The notes under the pieces: generated by a model
Databases searched by the model: none
What the model was told of the DNA's origin: nothing
Seen by the model: only the letters and a program-made list of their open reading frames with translations
Origin: a virus
IMG/VR virus record: IMGVR_UViG_3300025669_000219
Coordinates: 1 to 21,528 of that record
Strand: one strand, 5' to 3'
Length of the DNA: 21,528 nt
Shown: in pieces, positions 5,600 to 13,405 of the stretch
Numbering within the stretch: position 1 is the stretch's first letter
How the letters are laid out: the number at the start of each line of letters is the position of its first letter
Position numbers and translations under genes: made by a program

Positions 5600-5829
5600 A
5601 TATATTGTTTATGTCAAAAAAGAAACTGACAGAGTTAATTGAGGCTGTAGCGTTTAAGTTTTGGTATGAGCATATAATTAAGAGGGTTAATCATTTGGAA
5701 TCTTGCCAAAAAGATAATGAAAATAATTTTGGAGACACGGTGAATACTATCAACTACCTCAAAAGCGAGGAGTTTATTGGAGAGCTTGTTTCTCGTATTA
5801 ATAAACTTCAGTTAAAGGGAAAGCGATGA
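5596..5829 (+). CDS. Hypothetical 77-aa AT-rich protein between the terminase genes
   Basis: Unrecognised. It overlaps the previous stop and the next start by ATGA on both sides, with GAAGGAG before its ATG, so it is certainly in the translated operon. The product is highly helical and charged (MSKKKLTELIEAVAFKFWYE..., later EEFIGELVSRINKLQLKGKR) and could form a small coiled coil. Base composition is clearly more AT-rich than both neighbours, with codons such as aaa, ttt and att favoured. That suggests late acquisition. Its fixed location between the two terminase subunits hints at a packaging accessory role, but nothing in the sequence proves it. Confidence 0.75.
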   Translation: MNILFMSKKKLTELIEAVAFKFWYEHIIKRVNHLESCQKDNENNFGDTVNTINYLKSEEFIGELVSRINKLQLKGKR

Positions 5830-7553
5830 CCGACGAAGGCCAAGAAAAAGTATATGAATTATGGTTAGGAAATGATAAAATTTCTTACCCATACTCCGTC
5901 ATCAAATCCGACAAACAGCTTGAGCGCGACTTGAAGGATTTGGAGCGGCGTAAGGCTGAGTGCGAGATACAGTTCTTTGCTCCGCATGGGGCATCGCGGA
6001 TGGGGTACGATTGCGGGTTCCAGTTAGTGTCAATGGCAGACTGGATGAATGATCGCGAGCATACGATAGCCATTAACTGCGCCCCAAACCAAGTTGGAAA
6101 AACCTGCCATGCTGTGGTGAAGAAGTCGCTAAAGATTATTCCGTGCGATCCTAATTGGCAGATATTCAAGAACGGGATCAACTATAATGATTGGCAGGGG
6201 AAGAAGACGTTGGTGGTGCTCGGTTACGACAAGGGCCAGTTGCGCGACGTGCTCTGGCCTGAACTTCAAAAATGGATTCCTGCGGCAGAGCTTGGTGAGT
6301 TTCGTCCAACATCGCTCGGTGGCACACGCGAACCGTCTTGGGAGCGTAACGCACGGGTTAATTTGAGGTGTGGTAGCAGGATTATTTTTCTAACGTATGA
6401 CCAGAAGGCGAGTGTGTGTGCGGGCGTTAAGTGCGAAGAAGTGTTGCCGGACGAGCAGATGCCACTATCGTTTTTTAACGAACTGGATCAGCGTGGCCGC
6501 ACCCGTGGTGGTATCTGGTGGGACTTCCCGTTCACGCCTCACAAAGTCGAAGGCCGCGTGGATACCGGTATGACTTCATGGCTGTATGATTTATGGACAG
6601 GCCACAATACTCGCGGGCATAATATTTTGCGAACACGCATATCAGTTGACGACGTACCTGACCACATCTATTCAAAGCGAGAGAAGCGCAAGGCTTATGT
6701 TCAGTGGGTGGAATCGCCGGAGAAGACTGGTGACAGGGAAGCAATCCGCGAGGGCAAGGCGCGATACTACGGACTATTCCAAAGCGTTTCTGGTCTTTTC
6801 TACCCTGAGATTAACCCTGACGTTCACTACATCGATTGGACATGGGATGACATCAAGGGCAAGGGCTGGACATGTTATCGGAGCATGGACTACGGGTATA
6901 ACAACCCTACGGCCTGCGGCATGTGGGCGGTGAATCCGAGTGGCGACTTGTTCATGTTCGATGAGTATTACAAGACTGGGTTGGACGCCATTCAACACGC
7001 TCCGGCGATTGTTGAGTATTGCGGGAACGAGCGGCGGCTGGTAAAGAAGATGCACGACAAGAATACTGGTGTGCATTATGATGTGTACGAAGAAGTGGAG
7101 ATACGGCAGAAGTATGTGCGGACGTGGCTCGACTGGCACTCGTTTCAAACGGCTGGCGGGGTCGGGCGTCCGGTGAGTTTTTTCTTCCAGATTGGCGGGC
7201 TGAATGTGTGCGAAAGCTCCAAGCTGGGGCAGGAGGCGAGGGCGCAGAACTTACGTGCCTTACTTAAGATCGACCCGCAACGCAAGCACATGGTTACTGG
7301 CAAGATGGGTGCGCCACGCATGTATATCTCGCGTAAATGTGCCAAGATGATTTGGGAGTTTGAGCGGTGTGTCACCGATACGCGAGCGTTTGGCAATGAG
7401 AGCAAGAACGCCAAGGAAACTAAACGCAATAAAGACGACCATCTTATAGATTCGACCGAGTACCTTGCTTGCGAGGTGCCGAGGTATTTGGGCGATTACG
7501 CAAAGAGGAAACCGAACGAGATGCAGAATATAAGCAGGCACGGGGGGTACTGA
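5826..7553 (+). CDS. terL: Terminase large subunit (ATPase-nuclease)
   Basis: The 575-residue packaging motor that pumps DNA into the procapsid and cuts the concatemer. The ATPase domain carries a Walker A CAPNQVGKT (residues 85-93) and a Walker B-like LPDEQ (207-211) with the catalytic Glu at 210. The nuclease domain begins around 340: RSMDYGY (352-358) supplies the first acidic residue, FDEYY (378-382) and WLDWHSF (434-440) further acidic residues, and RNKDDHLIDSTEYLA (534-548) the last. Length is normal for the family. It follows the small gene with ATGA overlap. Motif assignments are by eye but consistent with a TerL fold. Confidence 0.9.
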   Translation: MTDEGQEKVYELWLGNDKISYPYSVIKSDKQLERDLKDLERRKAECEIQFFAPHGASRMGYDCGFQLVSMADWMNDREHTIAINCAPNQVGKTCHAVVKKSLKIIPCDPNWQIFKNGINYNDWQGKKTLVVLGYDKGQLRDVLWPELQKWIPAAELGEFRPTSLGGTREPSWERNARVNLRCGSRIIFLTYDQKASVCAGVKCEEVLPDEQMPLSFFNELDQRGRTRGGIWWDFPFTPHKVEGRVDTGMTSWLYDLWTGHNTRGHNILRTRISVDDVPDHIYSKREKRKAYVQWVESPEKTGDREAIREGKARYYGLFQSVSGLFYPEINPDVHYIDWTWDDIKGKGWTCYRSMDYGYNNPTACGMWAVNPSGDLFMFDEYYKTGLDAIQHAPAIVEYCGNERRLVKKMHDKNTGVHYDVYEEVEIRQKYVRTWLDWHSFQTAGGVGRPVSFFFQIGGLNVCESSKLGQEARAQNLRALLKIDPQRKHMVTGKMGAPRMYISRKCAKMIWEFERCVTDTRAFGNESKNAKETKRNKDDHLIDSTEYLACEVPRYLGDYAKRKPNEMQNISRHGGY

Positions 7554-7554
7554 C

Positions 7555-8007
7555 ATGAAAAAAAACAGTAGCATTGCGAAGTTAAAGATGAGCGATATTT
7601 TATGCGGCGAGTATGAAAAACCAAAAAGATTTTCTGATAAATTCTTGGACGAATACAGCTCCAAGGAAGACTGCGTGCTTGGTATTGTATATACCAGAAA
7701 ACTTATAGAATATTACAATGGGTCTAATCCAGTTACATATATTGTGGGTGATTCTTCAGACGCTCCTACCGAAGAAAGATATTTTAAAATATATATTGAG
7801 GGCGATAGTGTGAGAGAGGCTGAAGGTGTTTTGTTATGTCTTTTACAGGAATACAGGAAAAGGTCAATCAAAAATGGTAAAAAGTTTTTGTATTGGAGAA
7901 TGCGGCCTTGTTTGAGTAGCATTGAAGATGGCAAGTGGCTGGGAAGGGCGAGATTATTGTATAGCAAAAAAGATGCGCGTGTAACCATTAGACAAAGGGG
8001 TGTTTAA
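7555..8007 (+). CDS. Hypothetical 150-aa AT-rich protein
   Basis: Unrecognised. It begins one base after the terminase stop, with a G-rich run about 6-12 bases upstream. The protein (MKKNSSIAKLKMSDILCGEY...) is alpha/beta in character. Likely strands are at 'DCVLGIVYTRKLIEYY' and 'VTYIVGDSS...RYFKIYIEGD', and there is a basic tail (RARLLYSKKDARVTIRQRGV). It has no clear motif. Composition is AT-rich compared with the terminase gene before it and the co-chaperonin gene after it, which suggests acquisition by a different route. It lies in the late operon. Confidence 0.75.
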   Translation: MKKNSSIAKLKMSDILCGEYEKPKRFSDKFLDEYSSKEDCVLGIVYTRKLIEYYNGSNPVTYIVGDSSDAPTEERYFKIYIEGDSVREAEGVLLCLLQEYRKRSIKNGKKFLYWRMRPCLSSIEDGKWLGRARLLYSKKDARVTIRQRGV

Positions 8008-8008
8008 C

Positions 8009-8251
8009 ATGAATCCAAAAACAACCGAAAACGATCTGCGCGAGGTGGGGCTGGTAATTGACGAGCCAGGGTTTAAGATTATTGAGAACATGATATACGA
8101 GCACCTGAAAGGGTTGAACGATTTAAGTCGGCTCAAGGGTAACCCCTTTGACGATGGTGCGTGTAAGGGCGAAGTGGAAGGGCTAAAGTATGTTACGTGT
8201 ATGTTCGAGTATCTACGGAAGACGCTCAAAAACAAAAAGGGGGATGAATGA
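8009..8251 (+). CDS. Hypothetical 80-aa protein
   Basis: Unrecognised. I start at ATG 8009, one base after the preceding stop, with AAGGGG about 8 bases upstream; the in-frame GTG at 8000 lies inside the preceding gene and is less likely. The product (MNPKTTENDLREVGLVIDEP...) is helix-rich and includes a C-terminal basic helix (KYVTCMFEYLRKTLKNKK). Small helical proteins in this position, before the head genes, are common in phages and lack a known function. It ends with an ATGA overlap with the co-chaperonin gene, so the two are translationally coupled. Confidence 0.72.
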   Translation: MNPKTTENDLREVGLVIDEPGFKIIENMIYEHLKGLNDLSRLKGNPFDDGACKGEVEGLKYVTCMFEYLRKTLKNKKGDE

Positions 8252-8799
8252 GTAATATTGATGGAACCAACTTCAAACCACTCCGCGCTCTTATTCTTGT
8301 CCGGCGCGACGATCCCGAATCCGAGGACGGTGGCATTATCATACCTGATAGCGTGCAGACGTATGGGTGGCGAGCGACGGTGATACGGTCAGGGCCGAAG
8401 GCGAGCGACTACAAAGAGGGTGACGTTATCTTATTCCAGAAGGAATTTACGGTGTTGCCGTTCAAAGACCGGACACTGGCGTTGACCGAGGCCGAACATG
8501 TGCTGGCTAAATTAAAGGCTATCGGCAAAGTGGAGTGTATTATCCCGCAGAACAAGTTTGTTTTGGTTGACCCATATCCAATGCCAATCAAGGTTGACGG
8601 ACTGTTCTTGGCTGACAAGTCCAAAGCCCCGCCGAAAACAGGATGTGTCAAGATGGTTGGGCCTGACTGCCGCGAAGTCAAGATCGGCATGGATGTATGG
8701 GTTGAAGGCAACGTGGGCGTCAACTGCGTGGAAGATGGCGAGGGCTACAAACTGATTGACGAGTCGAATATACTGGCAATGCGAATTGGCGAGGAATAA
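8248..8799 (+). CDS. Tandem (double) GroES-like co-chaperonin
   Basis: A 183-residue protein made of two Cpn10 folds. The first (about 8-91) reads PLRALILVRRDDPESEDGGI then IIPDSVQ, with a GGIII mobile-loop motif (residues 28-32), then a GDVILFQKEF strand and a C-terminal 'LTEAEHVLAKL'. The second (about 97-181) begins PQNKFVLVDPYPMPIKVDGL, with LFL (119-121) where GroES has its hydrophobic tripeptide, and ends 'YKLIDESNILAMRI'. Both copies show the GroES order: beta strand, mobile loop, GP turn, valve-like strand. It would cap GroEL to fold phage proteins, as T4 gp31 does. Its position among the head genes points to the capsid protein as client. The tandem form resembles plant Cpn20. Confidence is high for the fold, lower for the client. 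Confidence 0.8.
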   Translation: MSNIDGTNFKPLRALILVRRDDPESEDGGIIIPDSVQTYGWRATVIRSGPKASDYKEGDVILFQKEFTVLPFKDRTLALTEAEHVLAKLKAIGKVECIIPQNKFVLVDPYPMPIKVDGLFLADKSKAPPKTGCVKMVGPDCREVKIGMDVWVEGNVGVNCVEDGEGYKLIDESNILAMRIGEE

Positions 8800-8800
8800 C

Positions 8801-9088
8801 ATGAAACCAATTGAATCATATCCTGACAAGAGGCGTTGCGAGATGTGTGGGGCATTGCGGGTGGACGACGACGCTGATTCCGGCATAGAACATGAAGCGT
8901 CGGAGGTTGTCAGACGATTAGCGTTTGTTGCTGACAAATCTCCGTCGCTGGCTATTTTGATGATACATTATATTGCCGGACAGACCGAGCGGGATATTGC
9001 CGCGAGTTTGGGCATTACTCATCAAGCCGTTCACCGGAAGATAGCCAATGCCAAAAAAGCTATGTTGCCAATTAAAAAGCTGAAATAA
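8801..9088 (+). CDS. Sigma-region-4-like HTH regulator
   Basis: A 95-residue protein starting at ATG 8801, one base after the co-chaperonin stop, with GAGGAA upstream. An in-frame ATG at 8756 lies inside the previous gene and is rejected. Residues 13-16 are CEMC, a lone CxxC that may bind metal. Residues about 50-83 (LAILMIHYIAGQTERDIAAS and LGITHQAVHRKI) match the helix-turn-helix of sigma-70 region 4 / RNA polymerase sigma-like proteins. It could be a late-gene activator or an anti-sigma-type adaptor. A partial sigma factor lacking region 2 is the alternative. It is the last gene before a structured gap, and so well placed to regulate what follows. Confidence 0.6.
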   Translation: MKPIESYPDKRRCEMCGALRVDDDADSGIEHEASEVVRRLAFVADKSPSLAILMIHYIAGQTERDIAASLGITHQAVHRKIANAKKAMLPIKKLK

Positions 9089-9138
9089 TCAATAGTGCCA
9101 GCAGCAATAATGACTTTTTTCTTTTTCTACGTTGCCAA

Positions 9139-9169
9139 GCTCCCCTATTAGTAGGGGGGCATACTGCCC
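9139..9169 (+). other. Competing hairpins between the regulator and the portal gene
   Basis: GCTCCCCTA (9139-9147) pairs with TAGGGGGGC (9152-9160), nine base pairs with one G-T pair and a TTAG loop. GGGCA (9157-9161) can instead pair with TGCCC (9165-9169). The two share bases, so they are mutually exclusive. No T run follows. Together with the pair CCCC (9203-9206) and GGGG (9219-9222), which would cover the portal ribosome binding site, the spacer resembles a small translational control region. Confidence 0.4.
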
Positions 9170-9227
9170 AGCCACGACGGTTTGTCAAAACTTTTAGGGC
9201 ATCCCCTCTCTAATTTATGGGGTGGAT

Positions 9228-11432
9228 ATGCCAGATTTGAACGTGACAGACCAGTTCCAAGCTCCCCCGCTCGCTAATCAGGCTGATGAACCCACCGATA
9301 GCTTCTTTGAGGTCGATACACCTGCACTTGACGAAGGCGTTAATTTGATGGATATGTTCCCGAATTACGCCGAGAAGGACGATATTGTTGAGAAGACGAA
9401 GATACGGCTCAAACGCATATTCTCAAACCTGCGTGACCGCTCCGACTTGGAAGACATCTGGGAAAAGAACGACAAGATGTTCCGGTGCAAGCCGGATGAC
9501 AGTTTAGACTCCAAGCACAGGGCGAACGAGGCTACTGGCGTATTCCACATATCAGTCAATCAGTTGCAGTCAATGGCGTTTAAGACGTTCACGGATAACC
9601 CAGAAAACTATACCTATGGGTTTCGTGGGGCTGTTGATGATGACGTGACGAACACCATCCGAGCCAAGAACGCCGAGATAATGACGCTATTATTTCGCAA
9701 GGCGCAGTCCAACAACGACTTCAAGCTGAACCTTAAACGCGCTCTGCATGACTGCTATAAGAATGGAACGTGCTTTGTCGGTGTGCCGTGGGAAAAGAAG
9801 ATCACGGACTTAGTGTATCGTGACAAGGCTTCTGGTGATAGGAAGACCAAGGAGTTTGTAAAGAACTACCTTCCGGGCTTCCAGTTCATTCCGATTGATA
9901 AGCTGTGGCTGGACGAGAATATTGCTGACATGGAAGACCAGCCGGGGGTATTCATTGATAGTCCGATTACTTGGAGCATGTTGCTCAAGGACAGCAAGAA
10001 CAAGAAGATAGCCATATTCAAACCTGACGGGCAGGAGAGTCTGCGGAATAAGTTTGCCGGATATATTGAACACACTTCTTCTTCAGAGTTTAGCACTCCC
10101 AAGAGTGACCGCATGGATAACGCTGGCAGGCCGATACAGGACAGGACGAGCGAGCGTTACCAGCATTGGTATGTTTGGATTGATTTGCCGATAGACAAGG
10201 ACAAAAACAAATGGGACGAGGATGGTCAGGATGTTAAGTGCAGGGTTAGGATCATTGGTAGTCCAGAAAGTTGCGAGGTAGTTGAGATCCGTGAGAACGT
10301 GTTTCCAGGAGGCATCCCCATCCTCGTTGCCCATCAGACAGAAGATGACGTTGGAATGTATCACATCAGTCTGGGCGAAAAGACTGAAACGTATTACGAC
10401 CAGATTTGCACGTCGGTAAATCAGCTTATTGATAACCGCTCCAAGAACTTGCGGCGTCCGATAGTGGCGGATTTATTGCGCGTGGATATGGATAATTATG
10501 ACTTCGGCCATTCAAACGTAATCCCGTGTAATGGCGATGTGCGGTCTGCCTTTGCGGAAATGCAGATCATTGATATGACAAATACAATCATGGCCTCTAT
10601 CCAGTATTTTGAGCAGAAGATACGCGAGATAATGAACACGACTGACGCCGTTATGGGCGTGGCTATGGGCGGCCGAACAAGCGCGAGCGAGTTTATGAGC
10701 GCCAAGGCTTCGGCTACAACGCCTATTTACAGTGATATGGCGAGCATCGAGGACATGCTGATTGGCGAATATATGCGCCGGTTTGCTCAGTACATTCACA
10801 CGTTTATGACGCTCGAAGATATTGTGGCTCAGGTGGGGGTTGTTGGTTCTGAGTTTCAGTTTGACCTTGTGGATATTTATTCCGTGGAGTTGCGTGGTGT
10901 GAGCGAGGCGATGGACAAGGCCACCAAGATTCAGAACCTTCTGCAGCTCTTAGGCTTTACTCAGGATGCTGGAGCGCGGGCGAAGATTAAACTGCGGTTG
11001 GTGGAGGCAATGGGCATCGAAAATCCGGCAGAGGTTGTCACGGTTCCGGCTAAGGATCAGGCGACGAAAGCGGCCCTGTGGGAAAACAATGAGATAATGA
11101 CATTCAGCAAGTGGGATGAGCCGGAGATGGGCGAGATGCACGATGTTCATATTGCTATTCACTCGCAGCGCTTGTGGCAGGGTCAACGCGAAGACCCGCC
11201 GAACAAAAGCATTCCGTTAATGGCCCAACATATTTCTAAACATCAACAGATGCAAAAGATGGAACAGGCTCAGGCAGGAGCATCATCTGGTTCAATCCCG
11301 TCAAACGGGCAGACGGCGAATCAGGGGGACTCTCTGCCTGGGCTTGAATCTGGCGCACAAATTTCAGGAGATTTAGGAAACATGCAGGCCGGTTCGCCCG
11401 TATCGGTAATGGCTGATTCGGAGCAGTTATAA
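9228..11432 (+). CDS. Portal protein (head-tail connector)
   Basis: Predicted portal of 734 residues, forming the dodecameric vertex through which DNA enters and leaves. Evidence is position after the terminase genes, ahead of a scaffold-like gene and the major capsid gene, and typical length. Sequence features fit the family: an N-terminal helix bundle (KIRLKRIFSNLRDRSDLEDI, about residues 56-75), a central region with IPIDKLWLDEN, and a long helix-rich C-terminal half (STEM-like YFEQKIREIMNTTDAVMG, RRFAQYIHTFMTL). It ends in a Gln/Ala/Gly-rich tail. I start at ATG 9228, not GTG 9222, because GGGGTGG lies just before the ATG. No single diagnostic motif exists, so family choice rests on context and overall character. 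Confidence 0.8.
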   Translation: MPDLNVTDQFQAPPLANQADEPTDSFFEVDTPALDEGVNLMDMFPNYAEKDDIVEKTKIRLKRIFSNLRDRSDLEDIWEKNDKMFRCKPDDSLDSKHRANEATGVFHISVNQLQSMAFKTFTDNPENYTYGFRGAVDDDVTNTIRAKNAEIMTLLFRKAQSNNDFKLNLKRALHDCYKNGTCFVGVPWEKKITDLVYRDKASGDRKTKEFVKNYLPGFQFIPIDKLWLDENIADMEDQPGVFIDSPITWSMLLKDSKNKKIAIFKPDGQESLRNKFAGYIEHTSSSEFSTPKSDRMDNAGRPIQDRTSERYQHWYVWIDLPIDKDKNKWDEDGQDVKCRVRIIGSPESCEVVEIRENVFPGGIPILVAHQTEDDVGMYHISLGEKTETYYDQICTSVNQLIDNRSKNLRRPIVADLLRVDMDNYDFGHSNVIPCNGDVRSAFAEMQIIDMTNTIMASIQYFEQKIREIMNTTDAVMGVAMGGRTSASEFMSAKASATTPIYSDMASIEDMLIGEYMRRFAQYIHTFMTLEDIVAQVGVVGSEFQFDLVDIYSVELRGVSEAMDKATKIQNLLQLLGFTQDAGARAKIKLRLVEAMGIENPAEVVTVPAKDQATKAALWENNEIMTFSKWDEPEMGEMHDVHIAIHSQRLWQGQREDPPNKSIPLMAQHISKHQQMQKMEQAQAGASSGSIPSNGQTANQGDSLPGLESGAQISGDLGNMQAGSPVSVMADSEQL

Positions 11433-12058
11433 TGATTGAGGAGTTTCGTAAGTGTGCTCGTTGCGGAGAAAAGATAGGGCATAGATCAAAAAAATATTGT
11501 TCTATCCGATGTGCTCGTGAAGCACGGAAAGATAATTCAAGAGTTGTGCGTGTTTGCTCTTATTGCAAAAAAGAATTTGAACGGAGATATAGTGAAACAA
11601 GATATCAGAAACATGATTTTTGCTCTAAAAAATGTATGGGGTTATTTTTGAGATTACAACCTACGCCTAAATCTGAAAAAGGGATTGACAAAATAGTTTG
11701 GAGAAGTCATCGGACTGGTTATTTTATTGGGACGGTTGATGGAGCAGTAGTTCGTAGGTCGCGTTATACCGTAGAAAAGTCATTAGGAAGAAAACTTCTT
11801 CCAGAAGAAAGCATACATCATAAAAATGGCATAAGAAACGATGACTGTATAGAAAATCTTGAATTATGGAGTTGCACGCATCCTTACGGACAAAGAGTGA
11901 GCGATAAAATAGTTTGGGCAATAGATTATTTGAAAAAATATAATTATAAAATTACACCGCCATATAATGATTTGGAGATTTGCAAGGTGGTAGCACCAGT
12001 AGAAGAAACTGCCGTTAGCCCCACGGCTCAACCTGAGGCTTCGCCCGAAGCACTCTAA
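11432..12058 (+). CDS. HNH homing endonuclease with two N-terminal zinc fingers
   Basis: A free-standing endonuclease of 208 residues. Two Cys4 sites are at C8-C11-C23-C27 and C42-C45-C64-C68. A nuclease core follows: IHHKNGIRNDDCIENLEL (residues 128-145) contains the HH pair, the catalytic-loop Asn and the ENL ending typical of HNH. Its DNA is markedly AT-rich until about codon 185, after which the last 23 residues (VVAPVEETAVSPTAQPEASP...) become GC-rich and Pro/Glu/Ala-rich. ATG overlaps the portal stop by one base. Like phage HNH genes elsewhere, it probably spreads by cutting alleles that lack it. The tail may be leftover from the gene it landed in. Confidence 0.8.
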   Translation: MIEEFRKCARCGEKIGHRSKKYCSIRCAREARKDNSRVVRVCSYCKKEFERRYSETRYQKHDFCSKKCMGLFLRLQPTPKSEKGIDKIVWRSHRTGYFIGTVDGAVVRRSRYTVEKSLGRKLLPEESIHHKNGIRNDDCIENLELWSCTHPYGQRVSDKIVWAIDYLKKYNYKITPPYNDLEICKVVAPVEETAVSPTAQPEASPEAL

Positions 12059-12070
12059 CAGGAGAACGCA

Positions 12071-12886
12071 ATGACAGTAGAAAAAGACGGAAAGCCCACC
12101 GTTGAAAATCCGCCCGAAGTGCTCGAAACGACAGAGACAGATGTAACTACCGAACAGCTTGTCAAGCCGCCGGAAACATTGCCCGATGAAAAGCCGAGCG
12201 AGGTGGAAACACTAAAAGCTGAACGCGACGAAAACGCCAAACAAGCAAAGGAAGCTAAGGAAGCAAACGAGTCGCTTGAAAAACGGCTCAAGGATAACCA
12301 GGAGTATATCAGTCGAACTCGCAATGTTGAGAAGGAGTCTGAACCTCCAAAGCCTGCTAAAAGTTTTGAGGAATATATCGACGATATAAAGAATAAGTTT
12401 TCCGAAGACCCGTCTGCTGGTCTGGAAAAGGTAGTTCGTGACCTCGCTTTTAATCAGGAGTTGGATCGGCAGAAATACGAGGAACGCATTACACAGTCTG
12501 AGGACAGAGCGTTTAAGAAGATGCTGGCGTTAAATCCTGAATCTAACAAGGTTCTTAAAGATGTTGAAAAGCTCGACGAGGAATGCCCCGACATGAAGGG
12601 GTTATCGTATGAGCGTAAGGTAGAGTTTATTAATTTGAGGAAGTCCGGCGTTACCAAGCACGAAACCGATGCACGCGACAAGATAAACCGCGAGGTTGAG
12701 ATAGCTGGCGGTGTTGGCGGTAGCGGTGTGCGTGGCACAAGGGAGAAAACTCCGGCATGGGTGAATGACCCAGAAGTAGTTAAGGATGCTCAGGGTAGGT
12801 TTAAAACAAAGCAGGAATTGCTTAATTGGGCTGACCCCGACAAGGCAAAGGCAATGTATGAGCAATCTAAACAAAAGGCTGGATAA
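12071..12886 (+). CDS. Probable capsid scaffold protein
   Basis: Predicted scaffold that directs procapsid assembly and is later removed. The 271-residue protein is very acidic, lacks aromatic-rich core regions, and is dominated by a long Lys/Glu/Ala helix (around residues 47-76: LKAERDENAKQAKEAKEANE) that fits a coiled coil. A second helical stretch includes the 'VVRDLAFNQELDRQKYEERI' region. A Gly-rich hinge (EIAGGVGGSGVRG) precedes the last part, and a short basic C-terminal tail (DKAKAMYEQSKQKAG) could bind coat protein, as in other scaffolds. CAGGAGAACGCA precedes the ATG. It lies between portal (past the HNH) and the capsid genes, the normal place. No diagnostic motif exists; role from composition and position. 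Confidence 0.65.
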   Translation: MTVEKDGKPTVENPPEVLETTETDVTTEQLVKPPETLPDEKPSEVETLKAERDENAKQAKEAKEANESLEKRLKDNQEYISRTRNVEKESEPPKPAKSFEEYIDDIKNKFSEDPSAGLEKVVRDLAFNQELDRQKYEERITQSEDRAFKKMLALNPESNKVLKDVEKLDEECPDMKGLSYERKVEFINLRKSGVTKHETDARDKINREVEIAGGVGGSGVRGTREKTPAWVNDPEVVKDAQGRFKTKQELLNWADPDKAKAMYEQSKQKAG

Positions 12887-12902
12887 CTAAAAGGAGATAC
12901 CC

Positions 12903-13394
12903 ATGAGCGAAGAAACAAAAGATTTGAATGTGATCGATGCACCGAAGAAGCGCGGAAACCCCAACTGGGTTAAACACAAAGATGATGTTGTAAAGGCAAA
13001 CGTCACCTTTGAGAACAGGGCTAAGAACGATAGATGGTCGGTTTGGAATAAAGACCCTGACAAGCATTATGTTTGGGGAAGCAAATCGCGTGACGGTGAA
13101 ATGGATGATTTTTATGGCAAGGGTTATGTCCAAGCGGTTGGCAACGAGAAGATTATGGGAAACCCCTTCGAGGCCGACAAGGATACAACCGGCGAAACGA
13201 AAGAACGTGGAGATCGTATATTGATGTGTTGCCCGCAAAAATTGGTTGACGAACGTGAAGCTATACGCTCGAAGCGTCACGTCGGAGCCAAGGAAGCTGC
13301 TCAATCTGACGCCCGAAAGATGAGCAGAGGTGGTGCGGTTGTAGAATCCGATTCCACGGAAGTAACAAAGCGAGAAAGCATAAACGAATTGTAA
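12903..13394 (+). CDS. Hypothetical 163-aa protein of the head operon
   Basis: Unrecognised. Good AAAGGAG site and close spacing to both neighbours. The protein is basic and hydrophilic, has a Trp-rich middle (NPNWVKHKDD, DRWSVWNKDPDKHYVWGSKS) and two adjacent Cys (ILMCCPQ), and a Lys/Arg/Ala-rich C terminus (residues about 120-150: DEREAIRSKRHVGAKEAAQS). A structural or maturation role is suggested by position between scaffold and decoration genes only. Not a classic protease: no Ser-His-Asp pattern is evident, and I did not find a head maturation protease elsewhere in the window. Confidence 0.7.
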   Translation: MSEETKDLNVIDAPKKRGNPNWVKHKDDVVKANVTFENRAKNDRWSVWNKDPDKHYVWGSKSRDGEMDDFYGKGYVQAVGNEKIMGNPFEADKDTTGETKERGDRILMCCPQKLVDEREAIRSKRHVGAKEAAQSDARKMSRGGAVVESDSTEVTKRESINEL

Positions 13395-13405
13395 AGGAGT
13401 AGATT

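Noticed and set aside
9113-9128. TTTTTTCTTTTT tract as a terminator for the co-chaperonin/regulator genes
   Set aside because: No hairpin lies directly before it on the plus strand; the strong hairpin comes after it.
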